NCBI RefSeq assembly: GCF_025148785.1
Contig: NZ_CP102271.1
Coordinates: 1,025,569 to 1,089,568 of the forward strand
Direction: 5' to 3'
Source: Catenibacterium mitsuokai
GTDB lineage: Bacteria; Bacillota_I; Bacilli_A; Erysipelotrichales; Coprobacillaceae
DNA length: 64,000 nt
The notes under the pieces are model-generated. The model was not told the origin of the DNA. It saw nothing but the letters and a program-made list of their open reading frames with translations, and made no database searches. Position numbers and translations under genes: made by a program. Shown here piece by piece: positions 1 through 12,261 of this stretch. Positions within the stretch are counted from its first letter, which is position 1. The number at the start of each line of letters is the position of its first letter.

Positions 1-673
1 TTCTAGAAATTCCTCTTAGTTTCTTTCCATCTTTTGTCGCTAGTTTATTTTTTGTCTTTGCAAAATAGGTTTCATCTAAATACACTGTACCATCTAGTAC
101 AACATTGTCTTGTATTCCTTTTAAGACTTCAAATGTTTTAATCAGCCAATATTTACCTGTAGTTGGTGAATTTCTATTGTCGTAGGCTGTCGAATTTATA
201 GAATGAAATTCAAACAAATGCAGTAAATACTCAATCCATTCTGAAATAGGAATCTTTTTTGAATCAAAGATTGTATTTGTCAAAGGTGTGAAGCGTTTAC
301 CACATCCTTTACAAATATATCTTTGTGTTCCGTCTTTCTTATGCCCATACTTTGTAAAATCATGAGATCCACAGAATAGACATTGTTTTATGTCTAAAGA
401 ATTTATAAATTCTATTTCTGAAACAGATGATGTTGCATGTTTAGCGTTGTACCATTCTTGAGCAGTATTTTCAACAAGCAATTGTCCTTCTGATTTCTCT
501 TGATTTGCAGACCAAGTAAACGAACGTAAAGATGAATATTTTCTACGTTCTTTTTTATTCATTTGTATTTGGCGGTTCGGAGTTTCACGAGATGAATAAC
601 CAGAACCGCCAAGTTCCTCTTGATGGTTATTCACCTCATGAAGCTCTTCAAGAGCTTGCCTTTCTACAAGCAT
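1..673 (-). CDS. IS1595-like (ISXO2-type) transposase, 5' part only
   Basis: An open frame on the minus strand starts at the ATG at 673 and runs without a stop past the left edge. It would encode a transposase. About 70 residues into the protein lies a four-Cys zinc ribbon (CLFCGSHDF, then CKGCGKRF), followed by FDSKKIPISEWIEYLLHLFEF and then LDETYF, which matches the first Asp of the DDE catalytic core of IS1595-type enzymes. Another in-frame ATG at 562 (MNKKERRKYSS) could be the true start; the 37 residues between the two are low in recognisable features. An in-frame stop at 704-706 limits the upstream extension. The C-terminal half and other end of the element are outside the window, so it cannot be said whether it is intact. 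Confidence 0.8.
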   Translation of the reverse strand, partial: MLVERQALEELHEVNNHQEELGGSGYSSRETPNRQIQMNKKERRKYSSLRSFTWSANQEKSEGQLLVENTAQEWYNAKHATSSVSEIEFINSLDIKQCLFCGSHDFTKYGHKKDGTQRYICKGCGKRFTPLTNTIFDSKKIPISEWIEYLLHLFEFHSINSTAYDNRNSPTTGKYWLIKTFEVLKGIQDNVVLDGTVYLDETYFAKTKNKLATKDGKKLRGISR

Positions 674-703
674 TCTAATTATAGCATTGCCTGTAACAAA
701 TTG

Positions 704-882
704 CTACTTACCACCCATTTGCAAAAGAGGAGCTTTCTTATTAAACTTACGCATAAGGTCAAGAAATGTAATAATCTCGCCTTCCTCAATACAATAGATA
801 CGTGAAGGTTTTCAAGTTCTATTTTCCACTCCATAGGAATAGATATGTTTACTTGAACATTATTTGATTTTGGTCTTCCCAT
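704..882 (-). pseudogene. small DNA-binding-like ORF of the IS, apparently frameshifted
   Basis: From the ATG at 882 the minus strand reads MGRPKSNNVQVNISIPMEWK, a short basic start typical of small ribbon-helix-helix proteins that accompany some insertion elements. After ENL the frame degenerates into HVSIVLRKARLL. A shift of one base at about 805 gives a more plausible continuation (RIYCIEEGEIITFLDLMRK) that ends at the TAG at 704-706. This suggests a single-base loss. The homology to ribbon-helix-helix proteins is inferred from composition only. The ORF sits between the hairpin end of the element and its transposase, in the same orientation. Confidence 0.45.
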
Positions 883-945
883 TGATTAAACAGTTCTTTC
901 TGTTTTTATACATACATTATATATTTTACTTTATACAAAACTGTT

Positions 946-1003
946 AAGTAAAATTATGTGGCTTTCATCCCATAGGCAAGCCTATGGTTTTTTCGCCACT
1001 AAT
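946..1003 (-). repeat. hairpin terminus of the insertion element
   Basis: This segment contains the palindrome CCATAGGCAAGCCTATGG at 970-987. Its reverse complement is about 95 percent identical over almost 60 bases to 35391-35449, where a second, decayed element ends. A loop-bearing palindrome near the end is typical of hairpin-ended elements such as IS200/IS605 and is unusual for IS1595. This is probably the outer end of the element whose transposase starts at 673. Confidence 0.65.
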
Positions 1004-1068
1004 TTATAACAGACTCCTTCGCTTTTTCCAATTATGTATAGCCTATTTTCTTTTAAGCTTATTTCATG

Positions 1069-1074
1069 TATAAT
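1069..1074 (+). promoter_or_regulatory. -10 element for the ftsW-pyrD operon
   Basis: A perfect TATAAT lies 26 bases before the UPF0223 ATG, followed by a strong AGGAGG ribosome binding site. No good -35 is visible 17 bases upstream (TTTTCT). Since a mobile element ends about 65 bases upstream, this promoter is the likely entry point of the long downstream operon. Confidence 0.45.
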
Positions 1075-1100
1075 ATTTTTAACATAGGAGGTATTTTAAT

Positions 1101-1358
1101 ATGTACGATTATCCATTAGATCCAGATTGGTCAACTGAAGAAATTATCGATGTTGTGAAACTATATAACGCAGTAGAGAAGGCTTATGAAGAAGGTATCA
1201 GTTCTAAAGAATTCATGGAACATTACCGTACTTTTACATCTATTGCAGACTCTAAATCATTACAGAAGCAATTAGATAAAGCTTTTGAAGAAGCGTCTGG
1301 TTATTCTATTTATAAAGTTTTCAAACGCGCTCAGGAAGAAGAGTGGGTTAAACTATGA
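1101..1358 (+). CDS. UPF0223 family protein (YktA-like)
   Basis: This 85-residue protein matches the UPF0223 family of Firmicutes: the N-terminal YPLDPDWSTEEIIDVVKLYN and the later EEASGYSIYKVFK are its hallmark stretches. The function is not established; it is a small helical cytoplasmic protein. It has an AGGAGG site 9 bases before the ATG. Its stop overlaps the start of ftsW by four bases (ATGA), so the two are translationally coupled. It is probably the first gene of an eight-gene operon. Confidence 0.85.
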   Translation: MYDYPLDPDWSTEEIIDVVKLYNAVEKAYEEGISSKEFMEHYRTFTSIADSKSLQKQLDKAFEEASGYSIYKVFKRAQEEEWVKL

Positions 1359-2581
1359 ACTTTGTCAAGAAGCTACAGATGATGTTTAAACGTACTGGTA
1401 CAGATAAAACCATCTATGCCTGTGCGATTTTTCTTGCCTGTTTTGGGATTGTCATGATTGGTGATGCTTCTGTAGGTATGTCGGCAAGTAGAGGGTACAA
1501 TTTTGCGACTATTAACTTATTGAAACAATGTGTCTTTGTTGCTGGTGGCTTTTTCTGTATGTTTCTATTTGCACGTGCCTATAAAACACGTCGCATAAGC
1601 GAAACAATCATGCTTTCAGCTTATGTGATATGTATACTCATGATGCTTGCCTGTCTTATGTGGACAATTAATAACTCCCATGCCTGGATCAAGATAGGTC
1701 CTATTACTATTCAGCCTGTTGAGTTTATGAAACTTGTTATGATTATTATATTGAGCTATATATTTGGTGTTTTACCTGATCAAGTCCGTATCTCAAATCG
1801 CTTATCAGCTGAAAAAAGAAAAAAACTCGTTCGTCGTAAATTTGTGCTTTGTGTTGCTTTTCCTGCACTTCTCGTTTTTTTCGCATTTTTTATCTGCTGG
1901 AAAGTTCAGAAGGATATGGGAAGTGGCTTGATTCTACTCGTCATGTCTGCCTGTCTGTTCTTTGCGACTCCATCTCAATATTATCGTCCTTATAAGATTA
2001 TTGGATTATTTCTTGTATTTCTTGCAGTACTTGTCTTTATCTTATTTCATGAACATTTCTTAAAAGGTCATCAGATGGCACGTATTGCTTCTTGGCTGAA
2101 TCCATTAAAAGATATTTATGGATCCAACTATCAGATTATCAATGGTTTTGTAGGCTATACAAATGGCGGCTTGATTGGTCGTGGCTTCGGAAATTCTATT
2201 ATGAAATTCGGTTATATTCCGGAAGCACAGAACGATTTTATTTCCTCTATTATTGTGGAAGAATTAGGACTAGTGGGCTTTGCGGCATTCTTTATTCCTT
2301 ACTCTATTATTATCTATAGATTATTTAGATATGCTTTCTGTATGAAAGAATCAAGAGATAAACTTACTCTTATTGGTATCGCAAGCTACTTCTTTGTACA
2401 TTTAATGGTCAATGTAGGTGGTGTATCTGGTCTTATTCCAATGACTGGGGTACCTTTACTATTAATTAGTGCCGGTGGTACATCGACTTTAATGGCTTTA
2501 ACTTGTATTGGTGTGGCTCAGGCTCTTATTGCGAAATATAATCGTGAAAAGAAGCAGGAGGCTATTGAGAAATCATTATGA
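1355..2581 (+). CDS. ftsW: FtsW/RodA family peptidoglycan glycosyltransferase, probably FtsW
   Basis: SEDS-family membrane enzyme that polymerises lipid II into glycan strands; FtsW does this at the division septum with a class B PBP. The 408 residues contain about ten hydrophobic segments. Family motifs are in place: QKDMGSG at 185-191, WLNPLKD at 247-253, and PEAQNDF at 289-295 followed by EELGLVG; D294 is in the position of the catalytic Asp known from FtsW/RodA. PMTGVPLLLIS lies near residue 362. FtsW is preferred over RodA because of the gene neighbourhood: in Bacillus subtilis ylaO (ftsW) lies not far from ylbF, rsmD and coaD. The start overlaps the previous gene and the stop overlaps ylbF. 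Confidence 0.85.
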   Translation: MNFVKKLQMMFKRTGTDKTIYACAIFLACFGIVMIGDASVGMSASRGYNFATINLLKQCVFVAGGFFCMFLFARAYKTRRISETIMLSAYVICILMMLACLMWTINNSHAWIKIGPITIQPVEFMKLVMIIILSYIFGVLPDQVRISNRLSAEKRKKLVRRKFVLCVAFPALLVFFAFFICWKVQKDMGSGLILLVMSACLFFATPSQYYRPYKIIGLFLVFLAVLVFILFHEHFLKGHQMARIASWLNPLKDIYGSNYQIINGFVGYTNGGLIGRGFGNSIMKFGYIPEAQNDFISSIIVEELGLVGFAAFFIPYSIIIYRLFRYAFCMKESRDKLTLIGIASYFFVHLMVNVGGVSGLIPMTGVPLLLISAGGTSTLMALTCIGVAQALIAKYNREKKQEAIEKSL

Positions 2582-2949
2582 TTTATGAATCAATTAATGA
2601 ACTTATAGAAGCAATTAAAGAAGAAGAGTGCTTCAAGTCATATCATGATTCACTTCAAGTATTTAAATTACCTGAGGTTGAGTCTTTGATGCGTGAAATG
2701 AATCGCTTAAATGAAGAAAAAGAAGATTTAGCACGTTTTGGCCCTTATTGTGATACGAAAGAGCTTCAGGAACGTATCACAAATATAAGAAGAGAACTCT
2801 ACAGTATACCAGAGATGAATGCATATTTGAGTGCTTATGGTGAACTCAATGAAATGTTAGATGACATCACTACAATTGTCTTTGATGATATCAGTGATGA
2901 ACTCGCAAAGGGAAGGATAGGAAGAAGTTATGCGCGTTATAGCAGGTAA
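2578..2949 (+). CDS. ylbF: YlbF/YmcA family regulator
   Basis: A 123-residue, charge-rich helical protein of the YlbF/YmcA (DUF964) family. In B. subtilis YlbF, YmcA and YaaT form the Y-complex that modulates RNase Y-dependent mRNA processing and thereby competence, sporulation and biofilm formation. Assignment rests on the helical pattern (EVESLMREMNRLNEEKED, then LQERITNIRRELYSI) and on its position directly before rsmD and coaD, as in B. subtilis. It overlaps ftsW by four bases and the next gene by 20 bases. Whether a full Y-complex exists here cannot be seen. Confidence 0.75.
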   Translation: MIYESINELIEAIKEEECFKSYHDSLQVFKLPEVESLMREMNRLNEEKEDLARFGPYCDTKELQERITNIRRELYSIPEMNAYLSAYGELNEMLDDITTIVFDDISDELAKGRIGRSYARYSR

Positions 2950-3487
2950 ATATAAAAGCAGACAGCTAAAGGCGGTGCCTTCTAAGCTGACACGTCCTAC
3001 AACAGATAAAAATAAAGAGAATCTTTATAATATGATTGGTCCTTATTTTGATGGAGGAATCTGTCTTGACTTATTTGCAGGAAGTGGCGGACTTGGCATT
3101 GAAGCGTTAAGCCGAGGAATGGATGAACTTTATGCAGTAGATAAACAATATAAGGCATTTCAAGTTATTAGAGAGAATATTAATAATTTAAAGATTACGA
3201 ATGCACATGTGATGAAAGCCGATTATCGTAAGGCTTTAGGAACTTTTAAGGAAGAAGGCATTCAGTTTAGTCTTGTTTTATTAGATCCACCTTATGGTAT
3301 GAAGATTAATAAGGATATTATTCATACACTTAAGGATAATGGAAACTTGAAGGATGGTTGTATTCTCGTGATAGAAGATTTAACTGAAGAGAAGCTTGAA
3401 TACGAAGCACCTTTTAGACTTATTAAAGAAAACAATTATGGTATCACATGTCTTCAAATCGTGAAATATGAGGGGGCTTCATCTTGA
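2930..3487 (+). CDS. rsmD: 16S rRNA (guanine966-N2)-methyltransferase RsmD
   Basis: Methylates G966 of 16S rRNA using S-adenosylmethionine. The start MRVIAGKYKSRQLKAV is the standard RsmD N-terminus, the SAM-binding loop LDLFAGSGGLGIEA is at 46-59 and the catalytic DPPYG at 119-123. At 185 residues it has normal length. It starts inside the end of ylbF and its stop overlaps the TTG start of coaD, consistent with co-translation. Confidence 0.93.
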   Translation: MRVIAGKYKSRQLKAVPSKLTRPTTDKNKENLYNMIGPYFDGGICLDLFAGSGGLGIEALSRGMDELYAVDKQYKAFQVIRENINNLKITNAHVMKADYRKALGTFKEEGIQFSLVLLDPPYGMKINKDIIHTLKDNGNLKDGCILVIEDLTEEKLEYEAPFRLIKENNYGITCLQIVKYEGASS

Positions 3488-3963
3488 TAAAGGCAGTATA
3501 TACGGGAACATTTGATCCTGTCACAAATGGACATCTTGATATTATTGAACGTGCTTCTAAGATGTATGATGTACTTTATGTGACTATTTTTATTAATCCA
3601 CATAAGACATGCTTATTTTCTGTAGAAGAACGTATAGAAATGTTAAGAGAAGCAACAAAACAGTTTCCTAATGTTGTCATTGACGAAAGCAGTGCTCTTG
3701 CTGTAGAGTATGCAAGGGAAGTGGGAGCGCAGGTGCTTGTACGTGGTTTGCGTGCAACAGAAGACTATAACTATGAGTCTTTGATGTGCTTTACAAACCA
3801 GTATTTAGATGAAGGCATTGAAACAGTCTTCTTAATGACTCGACTTGCTTATACATTTGTCTCTTCATCATTTGTGAAGGAGATTGTATCTCATAATCAT
3901 AGTGTTGAAGGTCTTGTACCAGCATGTGTTGAAGAAAAACTAATTAAAAAATACAGGGGGTAG
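3484..3963 (+). CDS. coaD: phosphopantetheine adenylyltransferase CoaD
   Basis: Transfers AMP from ATP to 4'-phosphopantetheine in coenzyme A synthesis. The nucleotidyltransferase motif GTFDPVTNGHLDII spans residues 8-21 with the catalytic TNGH, and SSSFVKEI forms the second phosphate-binding motif. The start is an unusual TTG at 3484, overlapping the rsmD stop; it is placed by homology (MIKAVYTGTFDP) and a GGGGG-rich binding site 6-8 bases upstream. Length (159) is normal. The rsmD-coaD pair is conserved across Firmicutes. Confidence 0.94.
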   Translation: MIKAVYTGTFDPVTNGHLDIIERASKMYDVLYVTIFINPHKTCLFSVEERIEMLREATKQFPNVVIDESSALAVEYAREVGAQVLVRGLRATEDYNYESLMCFTNQYLDEGIETVFLMTRLAYTFVSSSFVKEIVSHNHSVEGLVPACVEEKLIKKYRG

Positions 3964-3966
3964 ATT

Positions 3967-5232
3967 ATGCGTTTATTATTAAAGAATGCACATTTGTATC
4001 GTCATGAATCATTCAGTGATACAGATGTATTGATTGAAGATGGCATCATCAAGAAGATTGGTGCATGTAATGAAGAAGCAGATAAAGTGATTGATCTTCA
4101 TGGAGCACTTTTATCTCATAACTTTATTGATATCCATACACATCTTCGTGAACCTGGCTTTGAACATAAAGAAACTATCTCTACTGGTAGTGCATCCGCA
4201 CTTTATGGTGGATATGGAACGATTGTTGCAATGGCCAATACATTACCTTGTATGGATGATCAGGAAACAATTAAAGACTTTACAAAACGCTGCGAAAAGG
4301 ATGCACAGGTCAAAACATATACTTATAGTGCTATCACAGAAGAATTAAAGGGTCAGAAGGTTGTTGATATGGAAGAAAATATCAAACAGCCAATCGTTCT
4401 TGGTTTCTCAGATGATGGTAAAGGTGTTCAGAAAGATGAAAAGATGGAAGAAGCCATGACACGTGCAAAAGCACTTGATTCTATCATCGTCGCTCATTGT
4501 GAAGATGAATCTGAATTACATGGTGGCTGCATTCATGAAGGTCATTATGCTAAAGAGCATGGCTTAATTGGTATCAATAGTGCAAGTGAATATAAGCAGG
4601 TAGACCGTGATTTACAGCTTGTAGATAAGATTCACAACAGATACCATATCTGTCATATTTCTACAAAAGAAACAGTTGCATTACTTGGTGCAAGCCGTGC
4701 ACGTGGTGAAAGAGTTAGTGGTGAAACATCACCTCATCATCTGATTTTAACTGAAGATAACATCCAGGATTGTCATCCTAACTATAAGATGAATCCACCT
4801 CTTCGTACAAAAGAAGATCGTGAAGCGATTATTAAGGCCGTTAATGATGGCGTCATTACTGTTATTGCGACAGACCATGCACCTCATTCAAGAGATGAAA
4901 AGAATAAACCAATTGATAAAGCACCATTTGGTATTATCGGTTTACAGCATGCTTTCCCATTAATCTATACATATATTGTAGAAGAAGGCCTTATTAAGCT
5001 CGAAACAGTTCTTGACTGCTTGACTTCTGGCCCTGCAAAGACACTTAACCTAGATGCTTCTATTGAAGAAGGTATGAAGGCTGATCTATGTGCTTTTGAT
5101 TTAAATAAGGAATATACAATCAAAGAAGAAGATTTAAAATCTAAAGCATGCAATACACCTTTCTTAGGATGGAAGGTAAAAGGTGAATTAATTATGAATA
5201 TTGTCGATGGACAATTATTAGTGGAGGAATAA
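3967..5232 (+). CDS. pyrC: dihydroorotase PyrC
   Basis: Cyclises carbamoyl-aspartate to dihydroorotate in pyrimidine synthesis. It is a type I dihydroorotase of 421 residues. The metal ligands H57 and H59 are in DIHTHLREPG; HICHISTKETV and VIATDHAPHSRDEK carry further metal and substrate residues. It lies three bases after coaD with a GGGGG binding site and is followed after one base by pyrK, so the pyrimidine genes form the end of the ftsW operon. No PyrR-type attenuator or other pyrimidine control element is visible in front of it. Confidence 0.94.
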   Translation: MRLLLKNAHLYRHESFSDTDVLIEDGIIKKIGACNEEADKVIDLHGALLSHNFIDIHTHLREPGFEHKETISTGSASALYGGYGTIVAMANTLPCMDDQETIKDFTKRCEKDAQVKTYTYSAITEELKGQKVVDMEENIKQPIVLGFSDDGKGVQKDEKMEEAMTRAKALDSIIVAHCEDESELHGGCIHEGHYAKEHGLIGINSASEYKQVDRDLQLVDKIHNRYHICHISTKETVALLGASRARGERVSGETSPHHLILTEDNIQDCHPNYKMNPPLRTKEDREAIIKAVNDGVITVIATDHAPHSRDEKNKPIDKAPFGIIGLQHAFPLIYTYIVEEGLIKLETVLDCLTSGPAKTLNLDASIEEGMKADLCAFDLNKEYTIKEEDLKSKACNTPFLGWKVKGELIMNIVDGQLLVEE

Positions 5233-5233
5233 A

Positions 5234-5992
5234 ATGAAGAATTATCAGGATTTTCTTACAATCAACTACAATAAAGAATTAATTCCTGGTCTATTTGAAA
5301 TGGAACTTGAAGGAGAAGGGGCTTCATTTATTACAGCACCTGGGCAGTTCATCAATATTAAGATCAATGACTCACTTCAGCCATACTTAAGAAGACCAAT
5401 GAGTATTTTAGATTACGATGATACACATATTAAACTAATCTATCGTATCAGAGGTGAAGGAACTAAGATTCTTTCAGAAAAGAAACCAGGAGAAAAACTT
5501 GATGTATTAATTGGTCTAGGTAATGGTTTTACTGATACTGATTATAATGAAGTTATCGTAGTAGGTGGCGGAAGTGGTACACCTCCTATGTATGGTCTAG
5601 CAAAAAGACTTATTGAAAAAGGTGTAAAGGTGACTGCAGTATTAGGTTTCAATGGTTCTTATGATGTCTTCTATGAAGAAGAATTCAAGAAGCTTTGTCC
5701 TACTTATATTTCTACAATGGATGGCACTTGTGGTACTAAGGGTACAGTCATTGATGCCATTAAAGAAAATAATTTAACATTTGATCATTACTATGCATGT
5801 GGTCCAGAACCAATGTTAGATGCATTAGTAAAGAACTTCCCAGATAATGGTTCTCTTTCTTTTGAAGCAAGAATGGGATGTGGCTTTGGTGCCTGCATGG
5901 GATGTTCATGTAAAGTAAAAACAAAACCATATAAGAGAATTTGTGTAGAAGGACCAGTTCTTTCTTCAGATGAGGTGATTATCAATGGCTAA
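5234..5992 (+). CDS. pyrK: dihydroorotate dehydrogenase electron-transfer subunit PyrK
   Basis: FAD and [2Fe-2S] subunit that passes electrons from dihydroorotate oxidation to NAD+. The N-terminal barrel contains [10 protein letters not shown] (FAD binding) and the NAD domain the glycine-rich [15 protein letters not shown]. Four cysteines near the C-terminus ([13 protein letters not shown] and then RICVEGP) form the iron-sulfur site. 252 residues. It overlaps pyrD by eight bases, as expected for a heterotetrameric class 1B enzyme. Confidence 0.93.
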   Translation: MKNYQDFLTINYNKELIPGLFEMELEGEGASFITAPGQFINIKINDSLQPYLRRPMSILDYDDTHIKLIYRIRGEGTKILSEKKPGEKLDVLIGLGNGFTDTDYNEVIVVGGGSGTPPMYGLAKRLIEKGVKVTAVLGFNGSYDVFYEEEFKKLCPTYISTMDGTCGTKGTVIDAIKENNLTFDHYYACGPEPMLDALVKNFPDNGSLSFEARMGCGFGACMGCSCKVKTKPYKRICVEGPVLSSDEVIING

Positions 5993-6905
5993 TTTATCTG
6001 TAAAACTACCAGGACTTGATATGAAGAATCCTGTTATTCCAGCAAGTGGCACTTTTGGATTCGGTTATGAATTCACTAAGTTCTATGATATTAATGTATT
6101 AGGCTCTATGAGCTTAAAGGGTACAACACTTGAACCACGTTATGGTAACCCACTTCCACGTATTGCGGAAGGACCTTCTGGTTTATTAAATGCGATTGGT
6201 TTACAGAATCCAGGTGTTGATGAAGTCATTAAAACTGAATTGGTTAAACTAAGAGAAGTTTATTCAGGTAAGGCAATTGCGAATATTGGTGGCAGCTGTA
6301 TTGATGATTATGTACAGACTGCTGCAAAATTAACTAAAGAAGATTGTATTGGGGCATTAGAATTAAATATCAGCTGTCCTAACGTTCATGCAGGAGGAAT
6401 GGCTATTGGTACTGATCCTGCTATGGCAGCAGAAGTGACTCGTGCAGTAAAAGCTGTCATTACTAAACCACTTTATGTTAAGTTATCTCCAAACGTCACT
6501 GATATTGTGGCAATTGCGAAAGCAGTAGAAGAAGCGGGTGCTGATGGAATCTCAATGATCAATACTTTAGTTGGTATGCGTTTTGATATCCGTTCAGGTA
6601 AGCCTATTATTGCGAATAAGACAGGTGGTTATTCAGGACCTGCTATCTTCCCAGTTGCTTTAAGAATGGTTTATCAGGTCTCTCAGGCAGTGAATATCCC
6701 AGTTATTGGTATGGGTGGTATTTCTACTGGTAGAGATGCAATCGAAATGATGATTGCAGGTGCAAGTGCTGTACAGGTTGGTTGTGCGAACTTAGTAGAC
6801 CCATATGCATGTCCTCGTATTATTCAGGAAATGAATGATGAACTTGATGCAATGGGTATTGAAAACATCACTGATATTATTGGAAAATCACATCAATATA
6901 AATAA
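5985..6905 (+). CDS. pyrD: dihydroorotate dehydrogenase (NAD+) catalytic subunit PyrD
   Basis: FMN subunit of class 1B dihydroorotate dehydrogenase, which oxidises dihydroorotate to orotate with PyrK. Visible signatures are [30 protein letters not shown], and [11 protein letters not shown] whose Cys is the catalytic base of class 1 enzymes; [17 protein letters not shown] binds the FMN phosphate. Length 306. Last gene of the operon, immediately followed by a strong terminator. Confidence 0.94.
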   Translation: MANLSVKLPGLDMKNPVIPASGTFGFGYEFTKFYDINVLGSMSLKGTTLEPRYGNPLPRIAEGPSGLLNAIGLQNPGVDEVIKTELVKLREVYSGKAIANIGGSCIDDYVQTAAKLTKEDCIGALELNISCPNVHAGGMAIGTDPAMAAEVTRAVKAVITKPLYVKLSPNVTDIVAIAKAVEEAGADGISMINTLVGMRFDIRSGKPIIANKTGGYSGPAIFPVALRMVYQVSQAVNIPVIGMGGISTGRDAIEMMIAGASAVQVGCANLVDPYACPRIIQEMNDELDAMGIENITDIIGKSHQYK

Positions 6906-6927
6906 AGAGTGCCTAGCACTCTTTTTT
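6906..6927 (+). terminator. intrinsic terminator after pyrD
   Basis: Seven-base stem AGAGTGC / GCACTCT with a three-base loop, followed by six T. It begins right after the pyrD stop and separates the operon from pcrA. Confidence 0.9.
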
Positions 6928-6966
6928 ATGTTATATTAAGTGGTGCGAATAAGGAGGATTATAAAT

Positions 6967-9099
6967 ATGGAACTCAGTCAATTATTAAACCCTAAACAGC
7001 TAGAAGCAGCCACTTATCTAGATGGACACTTAAGAATCATTGCCGGTGCCGGTTCAGGTAAAACACGTGTCATCACATATCGTATTGCATATTTAATTGA
7101 AGAAGTAGGAGTCAATCCTCATAATATTCTTGCTATCACATTTACTAATAAAGCAGCTAATGAAATGAAGACAAGAGTAGAATCTATTCTTGGTACCTCT
7201 TTAGGCACAACAATCTGTACCATCCACTCTTTATGTGTCAGAGTACTTAGACAACACTCTACTGCCATTGGTTATCCTCATAACTTCATTATTATGGATG
7301 AAGAAGATCAGAAATCACTTATAAAAAAGTTATATAAAGAAAAAGAAATAGATCAAAAATCAATCAGTATCAAATCTATGATCAACTATATCTCTTCATA
7401 TAAGGTTAACTTTGTTTCTCCTGCCAAAGCCGTACAGTTAGCGGGTAATATGCCAGGAGAAAAACATAAGGCAGAAATCTATGCCATGTATGAAAAATAT
7501 AAAGAAGACCACAATATGATGGACTTTGATGATCTTCTTTTAAATACATTAAAGATCTTCCAGGATAATCCTGATATTGTATCGAGATGGTCTAGACGTT
7601 ATCAATTTGTCCATGTAGATGAATTCCAGGATGTTGGTTCTATTGAATACAACCTTATTCATTACTTTGCCCAGGATTCTATTGTCTGTGTTGTAGGAGA
7701 CCCAGACCAGACAATCTATTCATTTAGAGGCAGTGATGTGAACTATATCATGAACTTTGATAAAGACTATCAAAACGTTAAAACTGTTATACTAGATCAG
7801 AATTATCGTTCGACTAAAACAATCCTTGATATCTCTAATAATCTTATTAAGAAAAACAAGAACAGATTAGAAAAAGACTTATTCTCTGAATTAGAAGAAG
7901 GAGATAAAGTGATTCATTATGCAGCAGTAAATGAGGATGCAGAATCAAAATATATCTGTGATACAATCCAGAAGATCACACAATCCGGTGTATCTGAATC
8001 CCATATTGCGGTACTCTATCGTGCGAATTATTTATCTCGTTCTATTGAACAGGAAATGATTCGCAGACAGATTCCTTATAAGATCTTTGGTGGATTAAAA
8101 TTCTTTAATCGTAAAGAAGTCAAAGATGCTTTAAGTTATATTAGATTAGTCGTTATGGGTGATGATTTATCTTTTGAAAGAGTCGTCAATACACCATCTC
8201 GAGGAATTGGTGCGAAGACTCTAGAAAAAATCACTTTGACAGCTTCAAGACATGGTATCTCTAATTATGAAGCAGTCTGCTTCTTCTTAGATGAAACAGG
8301 TGTAGGTGGTAAAGCTAAAAAAGGCTTAAAGGAACTTGTAGAAGTAATTGAAAAGGCAAGAGTCTCTGATAAGAGTCTAGCAGATATTTATGAAGATTTA
8401 TTAAAGGATACGGGTTATTTGAAACTGATGAAGGATGGGCAGGAAGATAACCGTATTGAAAACTTAATGGAATTAAAGAATTCCATTGATACTTATGTCA
8501 ATACTCATCCAGAAACACCTGATTTTGAATCATATTTACAGGATATTGCGCTCTATACATCTCAGGATGAAGAAAAGACAGGTGACTATGTTTCACTTAT
8601 GAGTATTCATATGGCGAAAGGACTAGAGTTTGACTATGTCTTTGTATCAGGTCTCTCTGAAGGCATTTTTCCTTCTGAAAGAACAATGAGTGAAGGAGGA
8701 GATGAAGGATTAGAGGAAGAAAGAAGACTAGCCTATGTTGCCTTTACACGTGCTAAAAAGCGTCTTTATTTGACTGATAGCCAAGGCTTTAGCTTTGTCT
8801 CTCAATCTCCTAAGGTCACATCTCGATTTGTAGATGAAATAGGTCGAAATCATGTCGAACATGTCGGAAGACCTTCAAAGTTTAAGACACGTCATTATGT
8901 TCATGAATCTTACACAGATTTAATTGGAGATAATGGTGTAAGTGACTGGAAGGTGGGAGATTTAGTTAATCATGATATATTTGGTAAGGGTGTTGTTGTC
9001 AAAGTCAATGGACCACTTGTCGATGTTGCCTTTGAAGTTCCTCATGGAATCAAGACCTTAATGGGAAATCATCATGCGTTAAAGCGCTTATCTAACTGA
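6967..9099 (+). CDS. pcrA: ATP-dependent DNA helicase PcrA (UvrD/Rep family)
   Basis: SF1A 3'-5' helicase for repair and for displacing proteins from DNA. Motifs in order: AGAGSGKT (Walker A, about 26-33), AITFTNKAANEMK, DEFQDV, GDPDQTIYSFRG, QNYRST, SIHMAKGLEFD and VAFTRAKKRL. The C-terminal tail VGDLVNHDIFGKGVVV is the Tudor-like RNA-polymerase-binding domain found in PcrA. The ATG at 6967 (MELSQLLNPKQ) is chosen because AGGAGG sits 8 bases before it; the open frame extends to a GTG at 6940 that would bury this site. The product is 710 residues. Confidence 0.95.
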   Translation: MELSQLLNPKQLEAATYLDGHLRIIAGAGSGKTRVITYRIAYLIEEVGVNPHNILAITFTNKAANEMKTRVESILGTSLGTTICTIHSLCVRVLRQHSTAIGYPHNFIIMDEEDQKSLIKKLYKEKEIDQKSISIKSMINYISSYKVNFVSPAKAVQLAGNMPGEKHKAEIYAMYEKYKEDHNMMDFDDLLLNTLKIFQDNPDIVSRWSRRYQFVHVDEFQDVGSIEYNLIHYFAQDSIVCVVGDPDQTIYSFRGSDVNYIMNFDKDYQNVKTVILDQNYRSTKTILDISNNLIKKNKNRLEKDLFSELEEGDKVIHYAAVNEDAESKYICDTIQKITQSGVSESHIAVLYRANYLSRSIEQEMIRRQIPYKIFGGLKFFNRKEVKDALSYIRLVVMGDDLSFERVVNTPSRGIGAKTLEKITLTASRHGISNYEAVCFFLDETGVGGKAKKGLKELVEVIEKARVSDKSLADIYEDLLKDTGYLKLMKDGQEDNRIENLMELKNSIDTYVNTHPETPDFESYLQDIALYTSQDEEKTGDYVSLMSIHMAKGLEFDYVFVSGLSEGIFPSERTMSEGGDEGLEEERRLAYVAFTRAKKRLYLTDSQGFSFVSQSPKVTSRFVDEIGRNHVEHVGRPSKFKTRHYVHESYTDLIGDNGVSDWKVGDLVNHDIFGKGVVVKVNGPLVDVAFEVPHGIKTLMGNHHALKRLSN

Positions 9100-12251
<3,152 letters not shown>

Positions 12252-12261
12252 GAGGTCAATT

